A stretch of DNA of 64,000 bases. It comes from JAWOLE01 sp963815655 (GTDB lineage Bacteria > Acidobacteriota > Thermoanaerobaculia > UBA5066 > Gp7-AA6). Both the position numbers and the translations under genes were made by a program. The stretch is taken from contig CAWFHK010000001.1 in assembly GCA_963815655.1 (NCBI GenBank), positions 3,162,001-3,226,000 of the forward strand, written 5' to 3'. This document shows, one piece after another, positions 50,469-60,445 of this stretch. The first letter of the stretch is position 1. The number at the start of each line of letters is the position of its first letter. The notes under the pieces are model-generated. The model saw nothing but the letters and a program-made list of their open reading frames with translations, had not been told where the DNA came from and did not search any database.

Positions 50469-51014
50469 ATGACCTCGAAGGACAAGTGGCATTCGACAAC
50501 CGTCGTGTGCGTCCGGCACAACGGCAAGGTCGCCATGGTTTCCGACGGGCAGGTGACGCTCGGCACGACCGTCATGAAGCACGGGGCGGCGAAGATCCGC
50601 CGACTCAAGGGGGGCGACGTCATCGCCGGGTTCGCCGGCTCTTCCGCCGACGCCTTCGCCCTCTTCTCCCGCTTCGAGATGAAGCTCGAGGAGCACCGCG
50701 GCAACCTCGAGCGCTCGGCCATCGAGCTCGCCAAGGACTGGCGCACCGACAAGATGCTCCGCCAGCTCGAAGCCCTCCTGATCGTGGCGGACAAGACGAC
50801 CTCGCTCCTGATCTCGGGGACCGGGGACCTGATCTCCCCCGAGGAGGGGATCCTGGCCGTCGGCTCCGGAGGCCCCTACGCCCTCTCGGCCGCCCGGGCG
50901 CTCTTGAAGCACCGCCCCGACATGGCCGCGGCCGAGATCGCCCGCGAGGCTCTCCTGATCGCCGCCGCCATCGATATCTACACCAACGACCACATCACCC
51001 TCGAAGAGATCTGA
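50469..51014 (+). CDS. hslV: ATP-dependent protease proteolytic subunit HslV (ClpQ)
   Basis: N-terminal threonine protease of the HslUV complex, 181 residues. A short prepeptide (MTSKDKWHS) would be removed to expose Thr10 of TTVVCVRHNGK. GDGQVTLG-like SDGQVTLGTTVMKHGAAKIRR and VGSGGPYALSAARALL are family features. The ATPase gene hslU is not immediately downstream, where it usually is. It may lie elsewhere in the genome. Confidence 0.95.
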   Translation: MTSKDKWHSTTVVCVRHNGKVAMVSDGQVTLGTTVMKHGAAKIRRLKGGDVIAGFAGSSADAFALFSRFEMKLEEHRGNLERSAIELAKDWRTDKMLRQLEALLIVADKTTSLLISGTGDLISPEEGILAVGSGGPYALSAARALLKHRPDMAAAEIAREALLIAAAIDIYTNDHITLEEI

Positions 51015-51141
51015 CGGACCGCGACTGAAGAAACGTCGCGGCGATGGACAGGTTCCGCCGGCGACTTGACCAGGTTATAGACTAGCGCCGCCGAAGGAAG
51101 GGACCCTCTCCGCTACGCGCGTTTCTGGTCGGAGGTGACTT

Positions 51142-54100
51142 TTGCTGCAGGCGGCCGATATCCTGGCCGGACCCATCCTGCGCCGCGTCGAGCGTGACCT
51201 CGTCTCCGTCTGGATCGCGCTCTCGAAACCCGCAAACGTCGACATCGAGGTCTTCCGCGGCCAGGGCGCCTCGGGCTCGCTCGGTCCGCCGGTCGGACGG
51301 AAGAGTCCCGTTTCGGCTCTGGACACGCACACGATCGCCGCCGGAAAACATCTCCACGTCGTCGTGTCCCTCTGGGAGCCCGCCTCTCCCGCGGGGCTCG
51401 ACCTCGGACAGATCCACTCCTACGACCTCGTCATCAAGACCGACGACGGCGACACGGCGCGGCTGACGGACCTCCGCCTCCTGTCCGACGGCTCCGCTTC
51501 GGACGGAGACCTCGCGCGGTTGAAGGAGCTCGGGCTTTTTTCAGAAGGCTCCGCGAAGGCGAGCTGGCTTGCGCTCGGTTATCAGAAGGACTGGCTTCCG
51601 AGCTTCGCGATGGTCCCCGCCGCCGTGGCGGACCTGAAGGTCGTGCAGGGCTCCTGCCGCGGCAGCGGCGGCCTCGGCCGGGACGCCTTCCCGCCCCTGG
51701 ACGACCTGCTGCGCGGCGTCCTGACCGACGAGAAGAAGCGCCCTCACATGCTCTTCCTGACGGGCGACCAGATCTACGCGGACGAATCGCCGGCGCAGCA
51801 GCTCGAGCTCCTGCAGGACGTCAGCCGGAATCTGCTCGGCACGCAGGAGACGATCCCGGTGGACTTCAAGAAGACCGACACCGAGGCCGCGGTCACCATC
51901 ACCTATCCGGTCGACGCGACGCACCTGCCGCCGGGGCGCCGCGGGCATCCGTTGAACGACATCGCCGGCTTCACCTCCACGAGCACGGATTCCCACGTGA
52001 TGGGCTTCGGCGAGTACTGCGCGCTCTATCTGGCCGGCTGGTCGAACATCACGTGGAACTGGAATCCGAAACCGCTGCTGGCGGCGCGCAAGGAGCCGTG
52101 GCAGGTCTACGTGCGGGCGACCGGCGGGATCTACCGGCAGGTCGATGGTTACGCCGCGAAGAACCCGGACGAGGACGGCGACGCCCTGGAGAAGATGGCC
52201 CCGTACCACGAGGCCTGGCGCCTCGTTCCGAAGAAATACCGCGCCATCGACGCGGTGCTTTCCGGCGACGATCGCGATGCCGCGTGGGGCAAGGGGAACA
52301 AGGACGATGACGCGCGCTTCTTCCTCTGGAAGCGTTTCTGGGGGGCCATGCCGCCGGACACCGTGCCACCGGACAGCGAGCCGAATTCGACGCCGAAAGG
52401 GGACGAGAAGGAGAGCGACATTCCCGCGGGGAACAACACGCCGGAGGCGCGAAACCGCCTCGCTCGGGCCTTGACGCCGTCCTGGTTCGCGGGCGTGCAT
52501 TACTTCGGCGTCGAGCACGATCGCGCGAACAAGAGAGACGGCCCTTCCGAAGACGAGCTCATCACCAGGAAGGACAAGGTCTTGAAGAAGGTGAGTCGGC
52601 TGGATTGGTTCTACAAGGAGCTGCCGCGCGTCCGGCGCGTTCTCGCCAACATTCCGAGCTACATGGTCTTCGACGACCATGAGATCACCGACGACTGGAA
52701 CCTGACGCCGAAGTGGGCGAAGCAGACACGGGCGAGCGCCCTCGGCCGCGCCGTCATCCGCAACGGCCTCGCCGCGGGCACGCTCTTCCAGAGCTGGGGC
52801 AACGACCCGCGGGCGTATCGGGACGGGATCCCGCGGCGCGTCCTGGAGCTCATCGCGACGCTCTTCGCCTCGCCGACCGCGGCGGAGCCCGGGCCCGACA
52901 AGACGGCGGCGGCGGAGCTCGAGAGGCGGTTCGACCTCCAGTCGGCCGCGTCCAACCAGACGCGGATGATCTGGCACTTCCGGTACGACGGTCCCGGCTT
53001 CGAGGTGATCGCCCTCGACTCGCGCACATGGCGCGGATTCGAGCCGGAGGCCAACGAACAGATCCGCAGCCGCTTCGACCCCGACGCGACCGCGACGCTC
53101 TTGACGGACGAGGCCATGCGCCTGCAGATCCCCGAGCAGCCGGCGATCGGCGTCGGAGGACCCGTCGAGGCGCCGCTCGAGGGCCCGCAGGTCACCGGGA
53201 CGAAGCCGGGGCCTTTCGCGATCGTGGCGGCGTCCAACGACAAGCTGAAGATCACGATCGACCGCGGGACGCCGGTCGTCGTCACGCTCGCGGCGGGCCC
53301 GGCCCGCACGGCGGCGCAGGTGGCCGCGGACATCAACGGCACGGCGGGTTTCTCCGGCGTGGGACTGGCCTCGGACGCGTCGGGTCATCTCCGGATCGCG
53401 AGCCGCAACGCTGGCGCCGCGGCGTCCGTCCGGGTCGGAGCCCTCCAGGCCAATTCCGCCCACGGGACCCTGGGCTTCGAGGACGTCAGCGCGGGCGGAG
53501 TCTGCTTCGTCATCGCGGCGGCGCCGTTTCTGGGCTACCCGGTCGTCGAGTCGGTCGTGCAGCCCCTGATCAACCTGCACGACATCGCGAAGGCCGGCAA
53601 GCCCGACCCGCCCTTCGTCCGCTGGCAGAGGACGTTTTCGGTGGGGCGCGTCGCGCGCGACCCGGAGAACTGGGGCTTCGTCCCGTCGCTCTTCGAGGCG
53701 GTGCTCGCGCGCCTCTCGACCCGCCGGACCGTCGTGTTTCTCTCCGGCGACGTCCACTACGCCTTCACGATCAAGATGGCCTACTGGCAGCTCGGCCCGG
53801 ACTGGGTGCCGCGCAAGTTCACGCGCGTGATCCAGGCGACGGCGAGCTCCTTCCGCGAGCAGCGCGACGACCTCGCTCCTCTCGTCGCGATGGATCTCGC
53901 GCAGCAGCTGGGCGGCCTCTCCACGTCGCAGCAGCGCCTGGGCTGGCATCGCGGTCCGATCGGCTCCCCGACCGGCGGCCCGCCGCTCGTGCCGGGCGAG
54001 AACGCCTTCAGCCCGCACCTGCAGCTGCTCCTGGGCGAGGACCCGATCGTCGTCTCCCCGGCCGGCGTCCCGGAGACGACGAAATACCTTCGCGATCCGG

Positions 54101-54456
54101 AGTGGGCGTGGCAGACGGAGCTCGCGGCCGACACGCGCCCCGACGAGGAGCGCCTCGGGGACCTCCACCCACCCCCCTTCTCGAAGGCGAGCCAGCTCGA
54201 CATGGTGCGGTCCGTCGCCGACCGCCACCTCTGGCAGGCGCAGAACGCGATGCCGCGCGGCTGGCAGTGGTGGACCAACTTCACCACCATCGAGTTCACC
54301 GCCGACGACGAGGGGAGGCTCGACTTACTGCAGCACCGCATCTACGGCTACGACCCGCAGAGCGACGGGCCGGACATGAAGGCGTTCATCATCGCCGAGA
54401 TCCCGATCGCGGTGACCGAGACCCCGCCGCAGAAGCCGGCGGAGGCGGTGCCGTGA
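51142..54456 (+). CDS. PhoD-like metallophosphatase with inserted filament-like domain
   Basis: 1104 residues, first gene of the large overlapping operon. TTG 51142 is supported by GGAGGTGA ending 3 bases before. Metal motifs of the PhoD/alkaline phosphatase D family are visible: VQGSCRGSG, TGDQIYAD (about residue 207), FDDHEITDDWN (about 511) and SGDVHYAF (about 867). At twice the usual length, it has a large insert between the first two motifs. A second, about residues 686-780, has a pattern like flagellin/hook IN motifs (TLAAGPARTAAQVAADIN...LRIASRNAG). No signal peptide is seen. Substrate is unknown. Confidence 0.75.
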   Translation: MLQAADILAGPILRRVERDLVSVWIALSKPANVDIEVFRGQGASGSLGPPVGRKSPVSALDTHTIAAGKHLHVVVSLWEPASPAGLDLGQIHSYDLVIKTDDGDTARLTDLRLLSDGSASDGDLARLKELGLFSEGSAKASWLALGYQKDWLPSFAMVPAAVADLKVVQGSCRGSGGLGRDAFPPLDDLLRGVLTDEKKRPHMLFLTGDQIYADESPAQQLELLQDVSRNLLGTQETIPVDFKKTDTEAAVTITYPVDATHLPPGRRGHPLNDIAGFTSTSTDSHVMGFGEYCALYLAGWSNITWNWNPKPLLAARKEPWQVYVRATGGIYRQVDGYAAKNPDEDGDALEKMAPYHEAWRLVPKKYRAIDAVLSGDDRDAAWGKGNKDDDARFFLWKRFWGAMPPDTVPPDSEPNSTPKGDEKESDIPAGNNTPEARNRLARALTPSWFAGVHYFGVEHDRANKRDGPSEDELITRKDKVLKKVSRLDWFYKELPRVRRVLANIPSYMVFDDHEITDDWNLTPKWAKQTRASALGRAVIRNGLAAGTLFQSWGNDPRAYRDGIPRRVLELIATLFASPTAAEPGPDKTAAAELERRFDLQSAASNQTRMIWHFRYDGPGFEVIALDSRTWRGFEPEANEQIRSRFDPDATATLLTDEAMRLQIPEQPAIGVGGPVEAPLEGPQVTGTKPGPFAIVAASNDKLKITIDRGTPVVVTLAAGPARTAAQVAADINGTAGFSGVGLASDASGHLRIASRNAGAAASVRVGALQANSAHGTLGFEDVSAGGVCFVIAAAPFLGYPVVESVVQPLINLHDIAKAGKPDPPFVRWQRTFSVGRVARDPENWGFVPSLFEAVLARLSTRRTVVFLSGDVHYAFTIKMAYWQLGPDWVPRKFTRVIQATASSFREQRDDLAPLVAMDLAQQLGGLSTSQQRLGWHRGPIGSPTGGPPLVPGENAFSPHLQLLLGEDPIVVSPAGVPETTKYLRDPEWAWQTELAADTRPDEERLGDLHPPPFSKASQLDMVRSVADRHLWQAQNAMPRGWQWWTNFTTIEFTADDEGRLDLLQHRIYGYDPQSDGPDMKAFIIAEIPIAVTETPPQKPAEAVP

Positions 54457-57400
54457 GCGTCACTCCGGCCACGATCGCCCGGACCGCCGGGAGGATCACG
54501 GTCGAAACGGTAGAGGTGCTGGTGGACATCCTCACCTCGCCGCGGTCCGCCTTCGACTACTGCGACGCGGTGGGATTGCCTTCGATCGCCCCATCCACCG
54601 AGTGGAAGCCGGCCGTGCAGCAGCTGCGCGAGAAGGCGGACGCCGCCAAGGACCCCGAGCAGTGGGCGGAGATCACGTCGCTCGCGGCGAAGATCCTCTT
54701 CGGCATCAGCGACGCCTTCCGGCACGCGCCCGGCCCCGCCCCCGGGACGATCGAATCGGTCACGATCAAGATCGTCATCCCGGTGCTGCTCGAGGTCACC
54801 AAGCGCTACAGCACGCTTCTCCACACGATCCTGGCCGGGGCGTTCTTCGCCGACCAGCGCCTGCAGGACTCCTATCCGAAGGGCCTCTTCGCCGAGCGGT
54901 GGTACGCCATCCTGGGCGACCTCGCGCTCCAGGCCGGATGGGGCCACAGAACGGGCGGGGCCGCTGGGAACGAGGAGGGCGAAGACACCGAGGTGGATTG
55001 GGCGCCCATCACGAGCGATGCGCTGGCCGCAGCGGTCGTCGTTCTCGCGGTGATCCTGAAGAAGGAGTCGTTCCAGCAGCGCCTCATCCGTTTCTGGTAC
55101 GGCTTCGATCATCCGGAGATCCCCGGCTTCGAGGATGCCCGCCAGCTCGCGCAGCACGCCTTCACGCTTCTCGTCGACACCGGCGAGGAGAGGGTCAAGG
55201 CCGACGACTTCGACGCTCCCATCCCGGCGCAGCAGCCCGAAGAGCCGCCCGCTCCGTTCGCGCTCACGCTCGTGCCGATCCCGAAGACGCTCGGGGGCAA
55301 GAGCAAGCTCTTCGTGCAGGTGCACGGGCAGGCCAACATTGACGAGAACCTCGGCGCCGGCTTCCACCTGAAGCTGACCAACGGCGCGAGCTTCGGGCTG
55401 CTCGCCTCGCGCGACGCGCTGGAGCCGATCGGCAACGTCTCGTTCGAGGCCGAGCTCGTCCGCGAGTCCTCGCCGGAGCCGGCCGCCGGGGACAAGTCCG
55501 CGGTCCAGTTCCGCGCCGCGCGCTTCCGGCTGGGGGCGCGGGCGAGCGTGGACGAGCTCTCCGCCTGGCTCCGCGTCGAGCAGGGGGAGCTCGCGATCAC
55601 CGGCGGCAGCTGGCTCGGCGACTTCGTTCCGCAGCTGCGCCTGACCTTCGACGTGACGGCCGAGGCCTCCGCGCTCGACGGAGTGCGATTCCAGGGGGGC
55701 GCCGGCGGAGAGGTCCTGATCCCGATCAACGTGCGGATCCCGCTCCTGATCGGCGGGCTCCGGATCGAGTCCCTTCACCTGCGCGTGTTCCTGGGAGACC
55801 AGGACGGCGAGATGAGCTTCCGCCTCGAAGGCGCCGCCAACCTGACGCTGGATCTCTTCTCGATCCTGAAGCTCCACGTCGACGGGCTCGGCGCGCGGTA
55901 TCTCGCCGCGACCAGCAAGGAGGGGGACGGCAACCTCGCGGGAATCGCCAGGACCGGCTGGGAAATGGTTTTCCCGGAGGGCGCCGGTCTCGAGGTCAAG
56001 GTCTGGAAGATCGTCGGCGGCGGGGCGTTCTTCTACGACGCCGTCCATGACCGGCTCTCCGGCGCCGTCGAGCTCGCCTTCGCCAACAAGTTCTCGCTGA
56101 CCGGCCTCGGGATCTACCAGCGCGCGACGGCCGCGAGCGTGCGCAGCTGGATCGTCGTCGTGTCGCTCGAGCTGCCGCAGTCGGGATCGGGCTTCTCGTT
56201 CCAGGGGGCGGGGTTGCTCTACGGCTCGAACCGGACGACGAGCCCCGAGGCGTTTCTCGCCGGGATCGCCACCGGCGACCTCGACGCGATCCTCTTCCCG
56301 GAGGACCCGATCGGCAAGGCATCGCAGTACCTGGCCGCACTCGAGCGCCTCTTTCCGACGCAGAAGGACGCCTCCGTCCTGGGAATCTCGGCGAAGTTCT
56401 CGGCGTACGGCGGCATGCTGACTCTCGACCTGGGGGTGCTGCTCGAGTTCCAGGCGTCGTCGCTCTCGCGGCTCTACGTCGTCGCGCAGTTCGTCGGCGT
56501 TTTTCCGGCACCCCTTCCGGGAGAGACGAGCGATCCGGCCAGGAAGCCGGTCCACATCTTCGCCGACGGCGTCGCGATCTTCGACACGAAGAGCGACGAG
56601 CTGAACATCCGGATCGCCCTGCGCAATTCGCGCATCTGGGCCGCGGAGCTGACCGGCGGCGCCTCGATCTTCCACGGCTCGCCGCAGGTGGACGGCGGCA
56701 ACCGCGGCACCTACATCTCGATCGGCGGCTTCCATCCCGACTACGTTCCGCCGGGGACGAAGATCTTCGTCCCGCAGCGGCTCGCCCTGACGCTCTCCAA
56801 GGGCGATCACCTGAAGCTCGAGGTGCGGGCCTACGCGGCCTACACGCCCTCCTCGGTCCAGTTCGGCCTCTCCGGCAAGCTCGAAGCGCACCTGTACGGC
56901 TTCGCGATCCGCGGCCTTCTCAGCATCGACGCCCTCTTCGGCTTCGACGGCGCGTTCAACATTCACCTGGAGCTCTCCGTCGAGCTGCTCGTCGGCTCCC
57001 ACTCCCTGGCCGCCGTGCGGTTCACCGGCACGCTCGCGGGGTTCTCGCCCACGGTGCTCTCCGGCAAGGCGTCGGTGAAGTTCCTCTTCTGGACGCTCTC
57101 CGTCCACGGCTCGCTCACGATCCACGAGGGGGGCGTTCCCCAGGCCGACGCGGACATTACCGGGACGCTCGCCTCCGCGATCTCCGCCCCTCCCAACTGG
57201 GACTCGGGCGGCGCACCAGGGCTGACGCTCGTCGACCGCAAGCGCGAAGGGGTGTGGCTCTCGCCGAGCGAGCCGCTGCGCTTCTCCCAGCCGGTCGTTC
57301 CGTTGAACGTGCCGATCGAGCGCTTCGGGACAGGGCGCCTCTCCGCGCCGCGGACGATCTCCATCGAGAGCGTCGCCGCCGGCCCGGCCGCGCTCGCGAC

Positions 57401-57797
57401 GACGCCGGTCTCCGGCGAGTTCGCCCTCGGCATGTTCCTCGATCTGACGCAGGAAGAGATGCTCGCCTCGCGCGGCTTCGAGAGCCGCGACGCGGGAGTC
57501 CAGATCGCGCGCCCCCTGGAGACGGGCGCGGCCGTGGACGCCTCCGACGAATTCGAGGAGATCCTGCTCGACCCGAAGAAGCGTCCGGACACGCCGCCGC
57601 CCGTGCTCGTCTTCTCCGTGATGTCCGTCTTCGCGGCGGCCGCGGAGAAGCCCGCGGCGCTCCAGATGCGGCGCGAGCGGTTCACCGTCGTGGACGCGGC
57701 GCTCGAGGTTCAGGCCGCCGGCATGACCTTCTTCGAAGCGCGCGCCGCCGTCCGGTCCGGAGAGCGCGTCGTGCCGGAAACGGAGGCCGCGGAATGA
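54453..57797 (+). CDS. Large beta-rich protein, DUF6603-like
   Basis: 1114 residues. GTG 54453 overlaps the phosphatase stop as GTGA. The N-terminal 260 or so residues look helical. From about residue 270 there is a long beta-rich region with repeated amphipathic strands (for example LTLDLFSILKLHVDGLGARYL and GKLEAHLYGFAIRGLLSIDALFG), which could form a beta-helix or barrel. I associate this with DUF6603 proteins from memory only. No signal peptide or catalytic motif is visible. The final 150 or so residues differ in composition and may be a separate domain. Confidence 0.55.
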   Translation: MSVTPATIARTAGRITVETVEVLVDILTSPRSAFDYCDAVGLPSIAPSTEWKPAVQQLREKADAAKDPEQWAEITSLAAKILFGISDAFRHAPGPAPGTIESVTIKIVIPVLLEVTKRYSTLLHTILAGAFFADQRLQDSYPKGLFAERWYAILGDLALQAGWGHRTGGAAGNEEGEDTEVDWAPITSDALAAAVVVLAVILKKESFQQRLIRFWYGFDHPEIPGFEDARQLAQHAFTLLVDTGEERVKADDFDAPIPAQQPEEPPAPFALTLVPIPKTLGGKSKLFVQVHGQANIDENLGAGFHLKLTNGASFGLLASRDALEPIGNVSFEAELVRESSPEPAAGDKSAVQFRAARFRLGARASVDELSAWLRVEQGELAITGGSWLGDFVPQLRLTFDVTAEASALDGVRFQGGAGGEVLIPINVRIPLLIGGLRIESLHLRVFLGDQDGEMSFRLEGAANLTLDLFSILKLHVDGLGARYLAATSKEGDGNLAGIARTGWEMVFPEGAGLEVKVWKIVGGGAFFYDAVHDRLSGAVELAFANKFSLTGLGIYQRATAASVRSWIVVVSLELPQSGSGFSFQGAGLLYGSNRTTSPEAFLAGIATGDLDAILFPEDPIGKASQYLAALERLFPTQKDASVLGISAKFSAYGGMLTLDLGVLLEFQASSLSRLYVVAQFVGVFPAPLPGETSDPARKPVHIFADGVAIFDTKSDELNIRIALRNSRIWAAELTGGASIFHGSPQVDGGNRGTYISIGGFHPDYVPPGTKIFVPQRLALTLSKGDHLKLEVRAYAAYTPSSVQFGLSGKLEAHLYGFAIRGLLSIDALFGFDGAFNIHLELSVELLVGSHSLAAVRFTGTLAGFSPTVLSGKASVKFLFWTLSVHGSLTIHEGGVPQADADITGTLASAISAPPNWDSGGAPGLTLVDRKREGVWLSPSEPLRFSQPVVPLNVPIERFGTGRLSAPRTISIESVAAGPAALATTPVSGEFALGMFLDLTQEEMLASRGFESRDAGVQIARPLETGAAVDASDEFEEILLDPKKRPDTPPPVLVFSVMSVFAAAAEKPAALQMRRERFTVVDAALEVQAAGMTFFEARAAVRSGERVVPETEAAE

Positions 57798-60445
57798 GCA
57801 TGAACGCGCGCTTCCTCCCGTGGGTCCGCTCCGCGCCCCTCTCCGGCGACGCGATCCAGGTCCGGGCCGCCGGGCGCGACGTCGCCGTGCCGATCTCGAG
57901 CTACGGGCCGGGCGACGTAACAGGCGTCGCGCCGGCCCTCATCCGCCGCCGCGACCCCGTGCCGGGCTCGCTCGGCATGCCGCCCAACCTCTTCCCCTCG
58001 ATCGAGTTTGCACGCTCGGACTTCCCCTGGTGTCTCACGCCCGGCCTTCCCGACGCCGCCGGGAAATTGCAGCCGTGGCTCGCACTCGTCGTGGTGGAGG
58101 CGCGCGGCGGGAGTCCTCTCGGGTCGATCGCCGGCGCGAAGCTCCCGGTCGTGGAGGTCCATCGCGGCGACCTCCCGGCGCCCGACGAGCTTTCGTACTG
58201 GGCGCACGTCCAGGTGTATGCCGACGCCGCGATGGGCGAGGACTCGGCAAGGCGCGGGATCGCGAGGGTCCTCTCGCCGCGCGCGCTGTCGCCCAACACG
58301 CGCTACGCCGCGTGCCTCGTGCCCGCCTTCGAGGCCGGGCGCCTCGCCGGCCTCGGCCAGGACGTGCCGGACGCGCGCTCGACCGAGCCGGCCTGGAAGC
58401 CGGGGGCCGGCACCGTCGTTCTTCCGGTCTACGATTCCTGGCTCTTCACGACGACGGACAGCGGCGACCTGGAAACGCTCGCCCGCCGGCTGCGCGGCCG
58501 CGACCTGGCCGCGACGAGCGAGCCCTTGAGGCTCGACGTGAGCCGGGCGTCGGGCGACGTCAACGGCAAGCTCGCGCCCTTCGAGGGCGCCCTCCGCCCC
58601 CTGGACGCGGCGGCCGACTGGAGCGGTCCCGCCGTCGCCGCGTCGGCGAAGAAGCTCCGATCCAACCTCGAGCGAAAGCCGGTCAACGGCGTTCCCGTCG
58701 TCGGCCTGCCTCTCTACGGCTCGATCGCTTCGGGGCAGACACAGCCGGCGCCGGGCTGGCTCGAGGAGCTAAACCTCGATCCGCGAAGGCGCGCGGCGGC
58801 CGGTCTGGGCGTCGAGATGGTGCGCGCCCACCAGGAGGAGCTGGTGGACGAGGCGTGGCGCCAGGCGGGCGACATCGAGCGCGCCCGGCGGGAGCGGGAG
58901 GGCGCGCTGCTGGCCGATCTCGCGGCCGCGCGGCTCTACGCCCGGACGATCGCGCCCCTGGCGGGAGCGCACGCCCTCGTGACCATGGCTCCGGCTCTCT
59001 CGCGCATGCGGGATCCCGGGAGCGTCACCCTTGCCGCGCGCGTGGCTTCGAGCGTCCTGCCCGCGCCGGCGCTCTCCGCGCCCTTCCGGCGCATCCTCGC
59101 GACGAAGACGCCGCCCGCTTCGCGCAACGCGGGGGAGGGAATCCGCCGCTCCCTTACCCTGCAGAACGCTGCCGTGGTCTCGCCGGGAGCGCTCCCCGCG
59201 ACGCCCGCCCGGCTCGTCACCGACGCCACGGTCCGGTCCGCGATCGCGCCGGTGGGAGGGCACGGCGGGGCGGTGGGTGGACACGGCGGGGTGTTGACGG
59301 GCGGCGGCTTGACGCACCCGGTCGTCGGCACGCATCCGGTCGTGGGACCGGCTGGCCCGACGCTGCACACGGTCGGGCCGGTCACGCCGGTCCTGACGCC
59401 GGTGGAGCCTTCGACGCCTCTCACGCTGGTGACGCCGGTCTCGCCGGCGGTGCTCGCGTTGACCTCCACGCAGACGACCATGCTCGCCACCTTCACGCTG
59501 CAAACGGCCGCGCGCAAGCCTGCGGTCGTCGAAGTCGTGCGGCCGGGAGCCCTGGCGTGGCCCTCGCCGCCGGCGCCGGCCGGGCCCGCGACCGCGGCGG
59601 CGCGGTTCGCGACGCGCGTCGCGTTCGGCGACGGCGCCCGCCTCTTCGGCGGCCGGGGCGTCGTCGCCACGCCGCGTTTCGATCAGCCGCTCGCCGCCTG
59701 GCTCGATCCGGGCCTCCTCCTCGCCGGAGTGGACATCCCGCCCGACACGGCCGGCCTGCTCGAGGTCAACAACCCGTTCGTCGAGGCGTTGATCGTCGCG
59801 GCCAATCACGAGCTCGCCCGCGAGCTTCTCTGGCGCGGCGTCCCCCTCGACCGCTCCTCCACGCCGCTGACCCGCTTCTTCGAGTCCCGCGTATCGGCCG
59901 CGCCGCGCGACATGGCGGCGACCACGGGGTGGAATCCCGCCGACCGGCTCGGCGCGCACGTCGCGTTCGGCGAGCGCGTCGTGCTCATCCTGCGCAGCCG
60001 CCTCGTCACGCACCTCGCCGAGACGGCGATCTTCCTCGCCAAGGCGGAGCCGGACGGGGAGTTCCGCAAGCCCGGCCAGACGCACCTGATGCCTGTCTTT
60101 CGCGGGCCGGCCGGGCTCGACACCGCCTACTTCGGCTTCGAGATCACGCCCGAGGACCTGGCGAGCGACCCGGGCTGGTACGTCGTCATCCAGGAGCTCT
60201 CCGGGGCCGTGCGCTTCGGCTTCGACGAGGAGGGCGCGGCGCCGATGGCGACCTGGAACGACCTGGCCTGGCCGATGGTCGGCGTCGCGGGCGGATACGT
60301 CGCCGTCGCGAAGGAGAAGCCGGCGCCCGCGCAGCCGGAGGGGCTCGTCTGGGGGACGGATTCCGCGCAGATGGCCGGCATCAGCCTGCAGCGCCCGATT
60401 CGCCTCTCGATCCACGCGTCGCTCCTCCTGCCGGAGAAAACCTGA
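57794..60445 (+). CDS. Large uncharacterised protein with His/Gly/Pro linker and NHELARELLWRG motif
   Basis: 883 residues. ATG 57794 overlaps the preceding stop as ATGA. It has a folded N-terminal half, then a low-complexity linker (about residues 486-556) with repeated VGGHGG and THPVVG units. The C-terminal half contains NPFVEALIVAANHELARELLWRG, a motif I recall from very large unannotated proteins in other bacteria. No signal peptide, membrane segment or catalytic triad is recognisable. It is probably a structural component of the same assembly as its neighbours (inference). Confidence 0.6.
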   Translation: MSMNARFLPWVRSAPLSGDAIQVRAAGRDVAVPISSYGPGDVTGVAPALIRRRDPVPGSLGMPPNLFPSIEFARSDFPWCLTPGLPDAAGKLQPWLALVVVEARGGSPLGSIAGAKLPVVEVHRGDLPAPDELSYWAHVQVYADAAMGEDSARRGIARVLSPRALSPNTRYAACLVPAFEAGRLAGLGQDVPDARSTEPAWKPGAGTVVLPVYDSWLFTTTDSGDLETLARRLRGRDLAATSEPLRLDVSRASGDVNGKLAPFEGALRPLDAAADWSGPAVAASAKKLRSNLERKPVNGVPVVGLPLYGSIASGQTQPAPGWLEELNLDPRRRAAAGLGVEMVRAHQEELVDEAWRQAGDIERARREREGALLADLAAARLYARTIAPLAGAHALVTMAPALSRMRDPGSVTLAARVASSVLPAPALSAPFRRILATKTPPASRNAGEGIRRSLTLQNAAVVSPGALPATPARLVTDATVRSAIAPVGGHGGAVGGHGGVLTGGGLTHPVVGTHPVVGPAGPTLHTVGPVTPVLTPVEPSTPLTLVTPVSPAVLALTSTQTTMLATFTLQTAARKPAVVEVVRPGALAWPSPPAPAGPATAAARFATRVAFGDGARLFGGRGVVATPRFDQPLAAWLDPGLLLAGVDIPPDTAGLLEVNNPFVEALIVAANHELARELLWRGVPLDRSSTPLTRFFESRVSAAPRDMAATTGWNPADRLGAHVAFGERVVLILRSRLVTHLAETAIFLAKAEPDGEFRKPGQTHLMPVFRGPAGLDTAYFGFEITPEDLASDPGWYVVIQELSGAVRFGFDEEGAAPMATWNDLAWPMVGVAGGYVAVAKEKPAPAQPEGLVWGTDSAQMAGISLQRPIRLSIHASLLLPEKT

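Noticed and set aside
51060..51085. Sigma-70 promoter for the large operon (TTGACC and TATAGA at 51066-51081)
   Set aside because: The two hexamers are only 4 bases apart, far from the required spacing of about 17.
51541..54228. 895-codon minus-strand frame opposite the PhoD-like gene
   Set aside because: Antisense shadow. The plus strand carries clear metallophosphatase motifs.
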